Shown here: positions 54,446-63,293 of the stretch, one piece after another
Position numbering within the stretch: the stretch's first letter is position 1
Layout of the letters: each line of letters starts with the position of its first letter
Assembly: GCF_017922435.1 (NCBI RefSeq)
Contig: NZ_VDEZ01000006.1
Span: forward strand, 124,001-188,000
Length of the DNA: 64,000 nucleotides
Reading direction: 5' to 3'
Origin: Thalassospira sp. ER-Se-21-Dark
GTDB lineage: Bacteria; Pseudomonadota; Alphaproteobacteria; Rhodospirillales; Thalassospiraceae
Position numbers and translations under genes: made by a program
The notes under the pieces: model-generated
What the model was told of the DNA's origin: nothing
What the model saw: only the letters and a program-made list of their open reading frames with translations
Database searches by the model: none

Positions 54446-55750
54446 ATGACCAAGGATCTATCAGCCTTTGCCCGGGAACGCGGCATCAAATACTTCATGA
54501 TCAGCTTTACCGACCTGTTTGGCGGTCAGCGCGCCAAACTTGTCCCGACCCAGGCAATTGCCGACATGCAGGAAGAAGGTGCCGGTTTTGCAGGCTTCGC
54601 CACCTGGCTTGACCTGAGCCCGGCCCACCCCGACATGTTCGCCATTCCTGATCCTAGCTCTGTCATCCAGTTGCCCTGGAAACCGGAAGTCGCCTGGGTT
54701 GCCGCCGATTGCATCATGGAAGGCACACCGGTCGAACAGGCCCCGCGCAACGTTTTGAAAGCACAGATCGCCAAGGCTGCCGAGCTTGGCCTCAATGTCA
54801 AAACCGGGGTTGAGGCGGAGTTCTTCCTTGTCACCACCGATGGGTCGGAAATTTCTGATCCGGCCGATACCGCCGAAAAGCCTTGCTATGACCAGCAGGC
54901 GGTCATGCGCCGTTATGACGTGATTGCCGAGATTTGCGATTACATGCTTGAACTTGGCTGGGGTGCCTATCAGAACGACCATGAAGACGCCAATGGCCAG
55001 TTTGAAATGAACTGGGAATTCGATGACGCGCTTAAAACCGCCGACAAGCATTCCTTTTTCAAGTTCATGGTCAAATCAATCGCCGAAAAGCACGGCCTTC
55101 GCGCGACCTTTATGCCCAAACCCTTCCCCGGCCTGACCGGCAATGGCTGTCACTGCCATGTGTCGGTGTGGGATAATGACGGCGCCAATGCCTTTGCCGA
55201 TGATGACATGCCATTTGGTCTGTCGGCCAAGGGCAAGCATTTCCTTGGCGGCATCATGAAGCATGCCTCTGCCATGGCGGTGATCACCAACCCGACGGTC
55301 AATTCCTATAAGCGTATCAATGCGCCGCGCACCATGTCGGGTGCAACCTGGGCCCCGAACACGGTGACATGGACGGGCAACAACCGCACGCACATGGTCC
55401 GCGTTCCGGGTCCGGGGCGCTTTGAACTGCGTCTGCCGGACGGGGCAACCAACCCGTATCTTCTTCAGGCCGTGATCATCGCGGCCGGTCTTGATGGCAT
55501 GGCAACCAATGCCGATCCGGGACCGCATTACGATATCGACATGTACAAGGAAGGGCATTCGATCAAGGATGCACCGCGCCTGCCACTGAACCTGCTCGAT
55601 GCCCTGCGTGAAATGGGCTCTAACGAAGAGCTGCAACTTGCGATGGGCAAGGAATTCTCAAGTGCCTATCTCAAACTCAAACAAACCGAGTGGAATTCTT
55701 ACGTTTCTCACTTTTCCCGCTGGGAACGTGAGAACACACTTGATATTTAA
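54446..55750 (+). CDS. gmaS: Gamma-glutamylmethylamide synthetase (glutamine synthetase family, type III-like)
   Basis: 434 residues from MTKDLSAFARERGIKYFMIS, the expected length. ATP-dependent ligation of methylamine to glutamate. Glutamine-synthetase motifs: TGVEAEFFLV (metal Glu), NDHEDANGQFEMNWEF, LTGNGCHCHVSVWD, and RVPGPGRFELRLPDGATNPYLL (ATP/glutamate site). Directly after mgsABC, as in N-methylglutamate pathway operons. The open frame before 54446 lacks family similarity, and AGGGGA precedes this ATG. Confidence 0.92.
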   Translation: MTKDLSAFARERGIKYFMISFTDLFGGQRAKLVPTQAIADMQEEGAGFAGFATWLDLSPAHPDMFAIPDPSSVIQLPWKPEVAWVAADCIMEGTPVEQAPRNVLKAQIAKAAELGLNVKTGVEAEFFLVTTDGSEISDPADTAEKPCYDQQAVMRRYDVIAEICDYMLELGWGAYQNDHEDANGQFEMNWEFDDALKTADKHSFFKFMVKSIAEKHGLRATFMPKPFPGLTGNGCHCHVSVWDNDGANAFADDDMPFGLSAKGKHFLGGIMKHASAMAVITNPTVNSYKRINAPRTMSGATWAPNTVTWTGNNRTHMVRVPGPGRFELRLPDGATNPYLLQAVIIAAGLDGMATNADPGPHYDIDMYKEGHSIKDAPRLPLNLLDALREMGSNEELQLAMGKEFSSAYLKLKQTEWNSYVSHFSRWERENTLDI

Positions 55751-55757
55751 TGCTTCT

Positions 55758-55803
55758 GCCCGGCCTTATCTCATTCCCCGATGGACGGGGCCGGGCAATT
55801 TTT
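55758..55803 (+). terminator. Terminator after gmaS
   Basis: GCCCGGCC and GGCCGGGC stem, followed by AATTTTT. It separates gmaS from purU, though read-through is possible. Confidence 0.75.
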
Positions 55804-55832
55804 GATTATTCCAAACGAGAAAGCCAGACGCG

Positions 55833-56717
55833 ATGAAAAGCTACGTTCTGACTGTTTCCTGCGATTCTCAGCGCGGGGTGGTTGCTGCTATTTCGACCTA
55901 TTTGGCAGATAACGGCTGCAACATTACCGATAGCTCCCAGTTTGACGACCAAGAAACCGGCTTGTTCTTTATGCGGGTTGCCTTCGTCAGTGAAGAAGGT
56001 GTTGATCAGGAAACCCTGATTGCAGGCTTTGAGGGTCCGGCAGCAGAACTTGGCATGAAGTACGAAATCCATGACAGCTCCGAGAAGATGAAGGTTCTTC
56101 TGATGGTGTCGCGGTTTGGTCATTGCCTGAACGATCTGCTGTATCGTTGGAAAATCGGGGCGCTTCCGATTGATATCGTCGGCGTGGTGTCAAACCATCT
56201 TGATTATCAGAAGGTTGTCGTTAATCACGACATTCCCTTCCACCACATCCCGGTCACCAAGGAAAACAAGCCCGAAGCCGAGAAAAAGCTTCTTGATGTT
56301 GTTTCTGACTATAATGTCGAGCTGATCGTTCTGGCCCGCTACATGCAGGTTCTGTCAGACAGCCTGTGCAAGAAAATGAGTGGCAAGATCATCAACATCC
56401 ACCACTCCTTCCTGCCAAGCTTCAAGGGGGCTAACCCGTATCAACAGGCCTATGTGCGCGGGGTCAAACTGATTGGCGCAACAGCGCATTATGTCACCGC
56501 TGACCTTGATGAAGGCCCGATCATTGAACAGGACATTGCGCGCATCACGCATGCCCAGAACTCGGCCGACTATGTATCAATTGGTCGCGATGTCGAAAGT
56601 CAGGTGCTGGCGCGTGCGGTCCACGCCCATATCCATCACCGTTCGTTCATCAACGGCAACCGCACCATCGTCTTCCCGCCAAGCCCGGGAAGCTACGCGT
56701 CGGAACGCATGGGCTAA
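55833..56717 (+). CDS. purU: Formyltetrahydrofolate deformylase
   Basis: 294 residues. Hydrolyses 10-formyl-THF to formate and THF. N-terminal ACT domain (1-85, TVSCDSQRGVVAAISTYLADNG) and C-terminal formyl-transferase-type domain with HHSFLPSFKGANPYQQAYVRG, GATAHYVTADLDEGPIIEQD and the catalytic Asn-His-Asp pattern. In methylated-amine loci it regenerates THF once methyl carbons have been loaded on it. Terminators flank both sides, so it may have its own promoter. Confidence 0.94.
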   Translation: MKSYVLTVSCDSQRGVVAAISTYLADNGCNITDSSQFDDQETGLFFMRVAFVSEEGVDQETLIAGFEGPAAELGMKYEIHDSSEKMKVLLMVSRFGHCLNDLLYRWKIGALPIDIVGVVSNHLDYQKVVVNHDIPFHHIPVTKENKPEAEKKLLDVVSDYNVELIVLARYMQVLSDSLCKKMSGKIINIHHSFLPSFKGANPYQQAYVRGVKLIGATAHYVTADLDEGPIIEQDIARITHAQNSADYVSIGRDVESQVLARAVHAHIHHRSFINGNRTIVFPPSPGSYASERMG

Positions 56718-56738
56718 GCCCAGCACCTGCGACAATAA

Positions 56739-56772
56739 AAAACGCCCCGGCCAATACGGCACGGGGCGTTTT
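56739..56772. terminator. Bidirectional terminator
   Basis: AAAACGCCCCG and CGGGGCGTTTT form an 11-pair stem between the convergent purU and dehydratase genes, with TTTTACTTTTT following. Confidence 0.85.
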
Positions 56773-56800
56773 ACTTTTTGGTGTGTGAAACCCTTGCGGC

Positions 56801-58963
56801 TTAGCGCCAGGATTTGGTCGCGCGACGGTCCACCGCACGGGGCACAATACCGCGTGCCGCATTGCCAATCCCGTCAAGCACGTTGCTTGCGGCGATATCA
56901 CACTGGCGATCGGCCATGCGTTTGAAGCGTGCATCAAAGACCGGCTTGCGATCTACAATGTCGCGGGGATCGGATGCGACCTCTTCCCCACGTTTAAATG
57001 CGTCGGGATCAAGCCAATCCAGCGTTAGCCCGGTCAGATCAAGACGCAGCACATCGCCATCCTTAAGATAGCCGATTGCACCACCTGTAAAGGCCTCCGG
57101 CACCATATGACCGATACAGGCGCCCTTGGTTACCCCGGAATAACGTCCATCGGTGATCAACATCGATGATGCTTCGAGAATGCGGTGATGGCGCAAGTTC
57201 TGCGACGGCGAAAACATTTCCGGCATGCCGTAGGCCTCCGGCCCCTGCCCGCCGATGACAAACGCAAAGGACAGATGACCCTGTTCGAACATGTCCTTTG
57301 GCGCATCCATATCAACGCGGTTTCCGCCATTGCGGCGCACGACTGCAGCAATCAATTCTTCATCAACGCCATCGGTTTCAATCAGACGTGTGATCAGATC
57401 GGGCGAGGCAAAGTCAGCATTACAGACATGTTCATTTTCGTAATAGCGCACGATGAAGACATGATCATCAAAGTGCGACAATAACCGGTCGCTCATGCCC
57501 GATGTCTTGACCGCACAGTTTTCAAAGAAACTGCCGGTGATGACATCAACGCCGGAACGCTGCCTGACCGGGTTGGCACGAATGACCGAAGCATCGCCCA
57601 GCGACAGGTCGATCGGATTTTCCAGATTGACGATGCGTTCCGCCCAGGTTTTTCCAAGGATGGTCGGCGCATCAAGATCCATCGCCACGCCAAGGTCGGC
57701 CAGAATGCGATAGATGCTTTCCATACCGCGGTTTTTGCCTTCGGCCATTTGCTGGGCCAAAACAAAAGTGTCGCGGTTTTCTGTCAGGCTGTGGGCGAAA
57801 ATTTCCGGCACCGGCGTTTTGGTGCGCACATCCTGATAATCATCAATCGAAATATCAAAACCGGCATAGCGCATCATGAATGGCAGATGCAAAAGCATGT
57901 TACTGCTGGATCCGGTGGCATTATGAACACGCACGAAATTGGCGAAGTTCGCCTTCAGCAAATTGCCAATCGCATATTCCGGCTTGTTGAAAACGCCAAA
58001 CAGGGCATCGATCCCGGCTGCCACGGCCTCGAACGGCGGGACATCGGTCAGCAGTTCCAGCTCCGGCGGGGTCAGGCCAAAGGCCGCCAACATGGTGCGC
58101 GATGAATTGCCCGTGCCGTTAAAGGCACAAATGCCACCTTTTGAGTCACAGGTCGCCGTTGCCAACTCATCCAGGACCCGACGTTCCATCGCCCCGTCGA
58201 TAATCCCCAAAAGCCGGGCACGTTCGAGCAATCCTGCAAACGCCTCGTCCGACGTGCATTGCAGGATATAGCGCATGTTTTCGCGGATATCGGCACCAAG
58301 GTCATCATGCCCTGCGGCATCAGAGTCAGCGGCGATTTTATCCAGCAAACGGCGCGTGCCTTCGGGAATTTCACCGCCTTTTAGAACATGCGACGGCGCA
58401 AACACCGCCCAGACCGGCGCCTGATCGCCGCGCCAGGCGCGTGCATGATCGGCCGCGGCCAGACCGGCCACCACAGCGGCGGGGGATTTATCACAGCCGG
58501 CAATCACATAGGCCGCATGATAGCTGTGGCCTTCAAAGGTAATATTGACTGCCGCCGCCGTATGGTTGCGCGATGCCAGTGAATAGCTTTGCCCGATATT
58601 GTTTTGCGCCGTGCCATCGCAAATCACCGGCACATGGAACAGGAACGGAACCCCACCCATTTCCCAAATGCGCAGTGCCGCCATCAGTGCCTGCGGACGA
58701 TCCAGAAGATGGGCAGGATGATCAGGTGCGCCGGCAATGATTGCGATGCGCGGGCGGTTTTCCACCAGACGCCCGACCACGTCCTTGATTTCAGGAACGG
58801 CAAACTTGCGACCACTGGCCACAACCGGGTTTTCGTTCACAGCATCGCGCAGCAACCGGACGACTGTGATCGGCTGGTTGGCCAGCCCCTGAATGCAGTC
58901 GCGATACGGGTTTGCTTTTTCATCGATGATGATTGGCTGATCAGAGAGATTTGCAGGCGACAT
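56801..58963 (-). CDS. IlvD/Edd-family sugar-acid dehydratase (xylonate dehydratase-like)
   Basis: 720 residues, an Fe-S dehydratase of the dihydroxy-acid/phosphogluconate dehydratase family. Cluster cysteines: CDGTAQN (115), AGCDKSPAAVV (157) and the segment TCDSKGGICAFNGTGNS (about 270-290); C-terminal SMLITDGRYSGVTKGACIGH is typical. It is 60-150 residues longer than IlvD or common xylonate dehydratases, mainly at the C-terminus after ITDGRYSG. The SDR next to it resembles Caulobacter XylB, so the likely reaction is xylonate to 2-keto-3-deoxyxylonate; other aldonates are possible. Confidence 0.85.
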   Translation of the reverse strand: MSPANLSDQPIIIDEKANPYRDCIQGLANQPITVVRLLRDAVNENPVVASGRKFAVPEIKDVVGRLVENRPRIAIIAGAPDHPAHLLDRPQALMAALRIWEMGGVPFLFHVPVICDGTAQNNIGQSYSLASRNHTAAAVNITFEGHSYHAAYVIAGCDKSPAAVVAGLAAADHARAWRGDQAPVWAVFAPSHVLKGGEIPEGTRRLLDKIAADSDAAGHDDLGADIRENMRYILQCTSDEAFAGLLERARLLGIIDGAMERRVLDELATATCDSKGGICAFNGTGNSSRTMLAAFGLTPPELELLTDVPPFEAVAAGIDALFGVFNKPEYAIGNLLKANFANFVRVHNATGSSSNMLLHLPFMMRYAGFDISIDDYQDVRTKTPVPEIFAHSLTENRDTFVLAQQMAEGKNRGMESIYRILADLGVAMDLDAPTILGKTWAERIVNLENPIDLSLGDASVIRANPVRQRSGVDVITGSFFENCAVKTSGMSDRLLSHFDDHVFIVRYYENEHVCNADFASPDLITRLIETDGVDEELIAAVVRRNGGNRVDMDAPKDMFEQGHLSFAFVIGGQGPEAYGMPEMFSPSQNLRHHRILEASSMLITDGRYSGVTKGACIGHMVPEAFTGGAIGYLKDGDVLRLDLTGLTLDWLDPDAFKRGEEVASDPRDIVDRKPVFDARFKRMADRQCDIAASNVLDGIGNAARGIVPRAVDRRATKSWR

Positions 58964-59035
58964 ATACTGTTTTTTCCAAGTTCGAGCAGAGGTCTCGGGG
59001 TGCGCAGCGGTCCTGGCACCCGTCGAAACACACGA

Positions 59036-59797
59036 TCAGACGATGCCGCCATCCACGATGAAGTTCTGTGATGAACAGGCCGACGAAACATCAGATGCCA
59101 GGAAAAGAACCATCTGTGCAACATCATCCCCCACCAGCCGGCGTTTGACGCATTGCTGCTCCTGAATGCGTTCTTCATCCTCGGGCGAAATCCAAAGATC
59201 AAGCTGGCGCTGTGTCATGATGCAGCCCGGCGTCACCGCATTGACGCGAATGCCATATTCACCCCAGTCCCGGGCAAGCGCACGCGTGAGGCCAATAATA
59301 CCTGCCTTTGCGGTCTCGTACGTTACCAGATCCGGCAGGCCCATCATATAACTCACAGAACTGAAATTGATAATACTTCCGCACCGTTTTTCCTTCATGC
59401 CCGGTGCGACTGCCTGGGCACAAAAGAAATGATGGTTCAGGTTCACATCCAGGCCATCCCGCCACTTGTCAGGACTGATATCTTCGGGCGAATGCCGATC
59501 ATCGCGCGCTGCATTGTTTACCAGAACGTCAACCGGGCCAATCGCAACCGACATGTCGCGAACCGCATCGGAAATAGATGATTGGTTGCGCAAATCAAGC
59601 GATTTGTAGATCGGGGTTACGCCGTGCTCTTCCTTAATGGAGGCGATCAGTTTTTGCGCGGCGGCATCATCGATATCGAAGAACCCGACCCGCGCCCCCT
59701 GCGCACAGAATGCGCGCACGATCGAAGCGCCAATCCCCGATGCACCGCCGGTTACAAGCACGGATTTACCGTCAATGTCGTGATAACTCGCTGTCAT
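59036..59797 (-). CDS. SDR aldose dehydrogenase (D-xylose dehydrogenase-like)
   Basis: 253 residues of the short-chain dehydrogenase family: NAD site VTGGASGIG (15-23), LVNNAARDDRH, FFCAQAVAPGMKEKRCGSIINFSS, catalytic YETAKAG, GIRVNAVTPG. The order and wording of these segments closely follow Caulobacter D-xylose 1-dehydrogenase (XylB), which oxidises D-xylose to xylonolactone. The neighbouring dehydratase and XylF-type transporter support a pentose substrate. First gene of a two-gene minus-strand operon; AGGGA precedes the ATG. Confidence 0.85.
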   Translation of the reverse strand: MTASYHDIDGKSVLVTGGASGIGASIVRAFCAQGARVGFFDIDDAAAQKLIASIKEEHGVTPIYKSLDLRNQSSISDAVRDMSVAIGPVDVLVNNAARDDRHSPEDISPDKWRDGLDVNLNHHFFCAQAVAPGMKEKRCGSIINFSSVSYMMGLPDLVTYETAKAGIIGLTRALARDWGEYGIRVNAVTPGCIMTQRQLDLWISPEDEERIQEQQCVKRRLVGDDVAQMVLFLASDVSSACSSQNFIVDGGIV

Positions 59798-59831
59798 AAC
59801 GTTCCCTGTCTCTTTTCATATTATTTTAGGT

Positions 59832-59940
59832 GAATAAATTAATTGCTGCAGCGCACCACGCTATAAACACCGTCAATTCAACCCTTAATCGCAAATTGCG
59901 ATACAAAAATGCGTGAAAAGCGATGAATTTAATTTATTCA
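59832..59940. promoter_or_regulatory. Operator-like palindromes between SDR and xylF
   Basis: Three elements: TGAATAAATTAA at 59832-59843, its inverse TTAATTTATTCA at 59929-59940 (part of the palindrome TGAAT-N7-ATTCA, 59924-59940), and the perfect odd palindrome ATCGCAAATTGCGAT at 59888-59902. They fill the 241-base divergent region and probably bind the pentose regulator, which is not in the window. Confidence 0.5.
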
Positions 59941-60038
59941 CTAAAAAATATTTGACAGGACGCCTTCTTCACGTCAACATTTTTTCGATAACAAAAATAA
60001 ATGTCACCAGAAGACACATTTATTCAGGGAAGAAACCG

Positions 60039-61070
60039 ATGAAAAAACTCCTATCAACGGCCATGTTGGCCGGAACCGTTCTGCTGTCTGCAAATGCCTT
60101 TGCTGCCGATCTGACTGTTGGTGTCAGCTGGTCGAACTTCCAGGAAGAACGCTGGAAAACCGATGAAGCCGCCATCAAGGCTGCTCTGGATGCTGCGGGG
60201 GCTGAATACATCAGCGCAGATGCCCAAAGCAATCCGTCCAAACAGCTTTCCGATATCGAAAGCCTGATCGCACGTGGTGCCGATGCCCTGATCGTCCTTG
60301 CTCAGGACTCAGCGTCAATTGGCCCGGCTGTCGAGAAGGCCCTCAACGAGGGCATTCCGGTCGTTGGCTATGACCGCCTGATCGAAGACTCGAACGCCTA
60401 TTACATTACGTTCAACAACAAGGAAGTCGGCCGCCTTCAGGCTGAGGCCGTTTTTGCCGAACAACCGAAAGGCAACTACGTCTTCATCAAAGGCGCACCG
60501 ACCGACCCGAACGCCAACATTCTGCACGAAGGCCAACTTGAAATCCTGCAGAAGGCAATTGACGCAGGCGACATCAAAGTTGTTGGCGAAGCCTATACCG
60601 ACAGCTGGCAGCCAGCGATTGCGCAGCGGAACATGGAACAGTTCCTGACGGCTGCGGATAACAAGGTTGATGCCGTTGTCGCATCCAACGATGGCACGGC
60701 CGGTGGTGTTGTTGCAGCACTGTCTGCACAGGGCATGCAGGGCATTCCTGTATCGGGTCAGGACGGCGATCACGCTGCGCTGAACCGTGTTGCACTTGGC
60801 ACCCAGACGGTTTCGGTCTGGAAAGATGCCCGTCTTCTTGGCAAGCGCGCGGCTGAGATCGCCGTTGAACTTGCCAAGGGCACCAAACTTGACGAGGTTG
60901 ACGGTACCGAAGATTGGCAGAGCCCGAATGGTGTCACCATGAAGTCTTACTTCCTTGATCCGGTTGCGATCACCCAGAACAAACTTGATCTGGTGATTGA
61001 TGCTGGCTGGGTATCGAAAGACGTGGTTTGCCAGGGCGTAACCAACAGCAAGGTTGCGGCCTGCAACTAG
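60039..61070 (+). CDS. xylF: D-xylose ABC transporter substrate-binding protein
   Basis: 343 residues: Sec signal peptide ([19 protein letters not shown], cleavage before ADLTVG), then a periplasmic type I binding fold with [64 protein letters not shown] and [16 protein letters not shown], all typical of XylF. The start at 60039 has AGGGA upstream and opens the signal peptide. First gene of the transporter operon. Confidence 0.93.
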   Translation: MKKLLSTAMLAGTVLLSANAFAADLTVGVSWSNFQEERWKTDEAAIKAALDAAGAEYISADAQSNPSKQLSDIESLIARGADALIVLAQDSASIGPAVEKALNEGIPVVGYDRLIEDSNAYYITFNNKEVGRLQAEAVFAEQPKGNYVFIKGAPTDPNANILHEGQLEILQKAIDAGDIKVVGEAYTDSWQPAIAQRNMEQFLTAADNKVDAVVASNDGTAGGVVAALSAQGMQGIPVSGQDGDHAALNRVALGTQTVSVWKDARLLGKRAAEIAVELAKGTKLDEVDGTEDWQSPNGVTMKSYFLDPVAITQNKLDLVIDAGWVSKDVVCQGVTNSKVAACN

Positions 61071-61171
61071 GCCAGCCTGTTTCCTCCGACCTTGCATAAA
61101 CCCGGGGCCGACTGCATTTCACGCATCGCGCAGATATCGCAGTTCGGCCCCGCTGCTTTACGAGCTTTTTC

Positions 61172-62437
61172 ATGTCACGACTACTTTCGAAAATGGAAGT
61201 CGACCGTCGTCTGGTTGGCCTCGCCGTTGTCCTGCTGATTATCTGGGTGGGTTTTGACATTGCCTCGGGCGGTCGCTTTATCACGCCCCGAAACATCTTT
61301 AACCTGTCGGTTCAGACTGCCTCTGTGGCGGTGATGGCGTGCGGCATGGTCCTGATCATTGTCACCCGTCATATCGACCTTTCGGTCGGGGCCGTCCTGG
61401 GCGTTCTGGCCATGATCATGGGTGTCGTTCAGACCGATGTCCTGCCACAGTTTCTTGATTACAACCATCCCCTGACCTGGGTGCTGACGCTGCTGGTTGG
61501 CATTGTTGTCGGTGGCCTCATCGGTTCCATTCAAGGTGTGGCCGTCGGTTATCTTGGCGTTCCGGCATTTATCGTGACACTTGGCGGGCTTTTGGTCTGG
61601 CGCGGATCCGCATGGTGGGTCACACAAGGGCGCACCGTTGCCCCGCTTGATCAGAATTACATTTTGCTGGGCGGTGGCATCGAAGGAACGATTGGCGCCA
61701 CCTGGAGCTGGATCGTCGCCTTGATCGCCATTCTTGCGATCATTTACGCCGCGATCATGGAACGCCGTCGTCGCCTGTCCTTCGAATTTCCGGTCAAACC
61801 AATCTGGGCCGAATACACCAACACGATTATCAAGGCCGGCTTGGTCCTGATTGTTGTCGCGACACTGAATGCCTACCACCTGCCAACGCGCGCGGCAGAA
61901 CGCCTTTTGGAAAACAAGGGCATTCCGGTTACGCCAGAAAACCTTGAAATTTCGCATGGCATTCCGATCCCGCTTCTGATTGTTGCGCTTGTCGCGATCA
62001 TCCTGACCATTGCGGTCAAACGCACCCGTTTCGGGCGCTATGTCTTTGCGATTGGCGGCAACCCGCAGGCGGCCGAACTGGCCGGAATCAACGTCAAACG
62101 CATGACGGTGGCGGTCTTTGCTCTGATGGGCGTGCTTTGCGCGATCAGTGCGGCGATTTCATCTGCCCGCCTGCAATCAGCGGGCAACGATCTGGGTACG
62201 CTTGACGAACTTCGCGTGATTGCAGCCGTGGTCATTGGCGGCACGTCGCTTGCCGGTGGTCTTGGCACGATCTATGGCGCGCTGATCGGGGCGCTGGTGA
62301 TGCAAAGCCTGCAAAGCGGCATGGCGCTTTTGGGGGTGGATACCTCGTTGCAAAGCATCGTCATCGGCCTGGTTCTTGTCGTCGCCGTCTTTAGCGACAA
62401 GTATTTTCATCGCCGCTACAGCGACCCGACCGCGTAA
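61172..62437 (+). CDS. xylH: D-xylose-type ABC transporter permease
   Basis: 421 residues, about ten transmembrane helices, BPD_transp_2 family. [38 protein letters not shown] near the start (quoted in part: [20 protein letters not shown]), [18 protein letters not shown] and [19 protein letters not shown] near the end are the hallmarks of XylH/RbsC permeases. Lies between xylF and the ATPase gene. Confidence 0.93.
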   Translation: MSRLLSKMEVDRRLVGLAVVLLIIWVGFDIASGGRFITPRNIFNLSVQTASVAVMACGMVLIIVTRHIDLSVGAVLGVLAMIMGVVQTDVLPQFLDYNHPLTWVLTLLVGIVVGGLIGSIQGVAVGYLGVPAFIVTLGGLLVWRGSAWWVTQGRTVAPLDQNYILLGGGIEGTIGATWSWIVALIAILAIIYAAIMERRRRLSFEFPVKPIWAEYTNTIIKAGLVLIVVATLNAYHLPTRAAERLLENKGIPVTPENLEISHGIPIPLLIVALVAIILTIAVKRTRFGRYVFAIGGNPQAAELAGINVKRMTVAVFALMGVLCAISAAISSARLQSAGNDLGTLDELRVIAAVVIGGTSLAGGLGTIYGALIGALVMQSLQSGMALLGVDTSLQSIVIGLVLVVAVFSDKYFHRRYSDPTA

Positions 62438-62448
62438 GGAGACCCGTG

Positions 62449-63276
62449 ATGACTGATCCAAACATGACCAAAGATCCGCTGGTCGAAATGCAAGATATCC
62501 ATATCAGCTTTGGCGGGGTGAAGGCTGTTGATGGCGTATCCATTGATCTATATCCTGGCGAAGTGGTTGGCGTTCTGGGCCATAACGGTGCAGGCAAATC
62601 AACGCTGATCAAAATTTTGTCCGGTGCCTATCAGGCCGATAGCGGCCAGATCATTGTGGATGGCAAGGAAGCCAAGATCGAGAACGCGCGTGACGCACGC
62701 GACAACAACATCGAAACGATCTATCAGAACCTGGCACTTGCCGACAATCTTGATGCCGCCCAGAACCTGTTTCTGGGACGTGAAATCACCGACAAGTTCG
62801 GGTTTCTTGATGATGCCGCCATGGAACACAAGGCGCGTGAAGTTCTTCATCGCCTGAACCCGAACTTCAAAAAGTTCACCTCCCCCGTGTCTGCCCTTTC
62901 GGGCGGGCAGCGCCAGTCGGTCGCGATTGCACGTGCCTTGTTGTTTGAAGCACGCGTGCTGATCATGGATGAACCCTGTGCGGCCCTTGGCGTTCATGAA
63001 ACAAAGATGGTCGGGGAACTGATTGACCAATTAAAGCGCGACGGTTTGGGTATTTTGTTGATTAGCCACGATCTTCATGATGTGTTTGACCTTTCTGACC
63101 GGTTGCATGTCATGAAGAACGGAAAACTGGTTGGCAGCGTTAGAACCGAAGATGTCACACATGACGACGTACTTGGGATGATCATTCTGGGCAAAATGCC
63201 CGAGCACCTTCTGCATCTGGCTGGCCCCGGCGCAACCAATGCAACGGGTGCCGCGAATGGCACCACCCACAGATAA
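62449..63276 (+). CDS. Sugar ABC transporter ATPase, single-domain (XylG/FrcA-like)
   Basis: 275 residues with one ATPase domain: Walker [11 protein letters not shown]-loop [12 protein letters not shown], signature LSGGQRQSV, Walker [13 protein letters not shown] and the switch His in [10 protein letters not shown]. coli XylG has two fused ATPase halves (about 510 residues); this protein is the short form seen in FrcA-type transporters and would work as a homodimer. AAGGAG precedes the ATG at 62449; a GTG lies one codon earlier. Confidence 0.9.
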   Translation: MTDPNMTKDPLVEMQDIHISFGGVKAVDGVSIDLYPGEVVGVLGHNGAGKSTLIKILSGAYQADSGQIIVDGKEAKIENARDARDNNIETIYQNLALADNLDAAQNLFLGREITDKFGFLDDAAMEHKAREVLHRLNPNFKKFTSPVSALSGGQRQSVAIARALLFEARVLIMDEPCAALGVHETKMVGELIDQLKRDGLGILLISHDLHDVFDLSDRLHVMKNGKLVGSVRTEDVTHDDVLGMIILGKMPEHLLHLAGPGATNATGAANGTTHR

Positions 63277-63293
63277 ACAAGCGAGACACCGAG

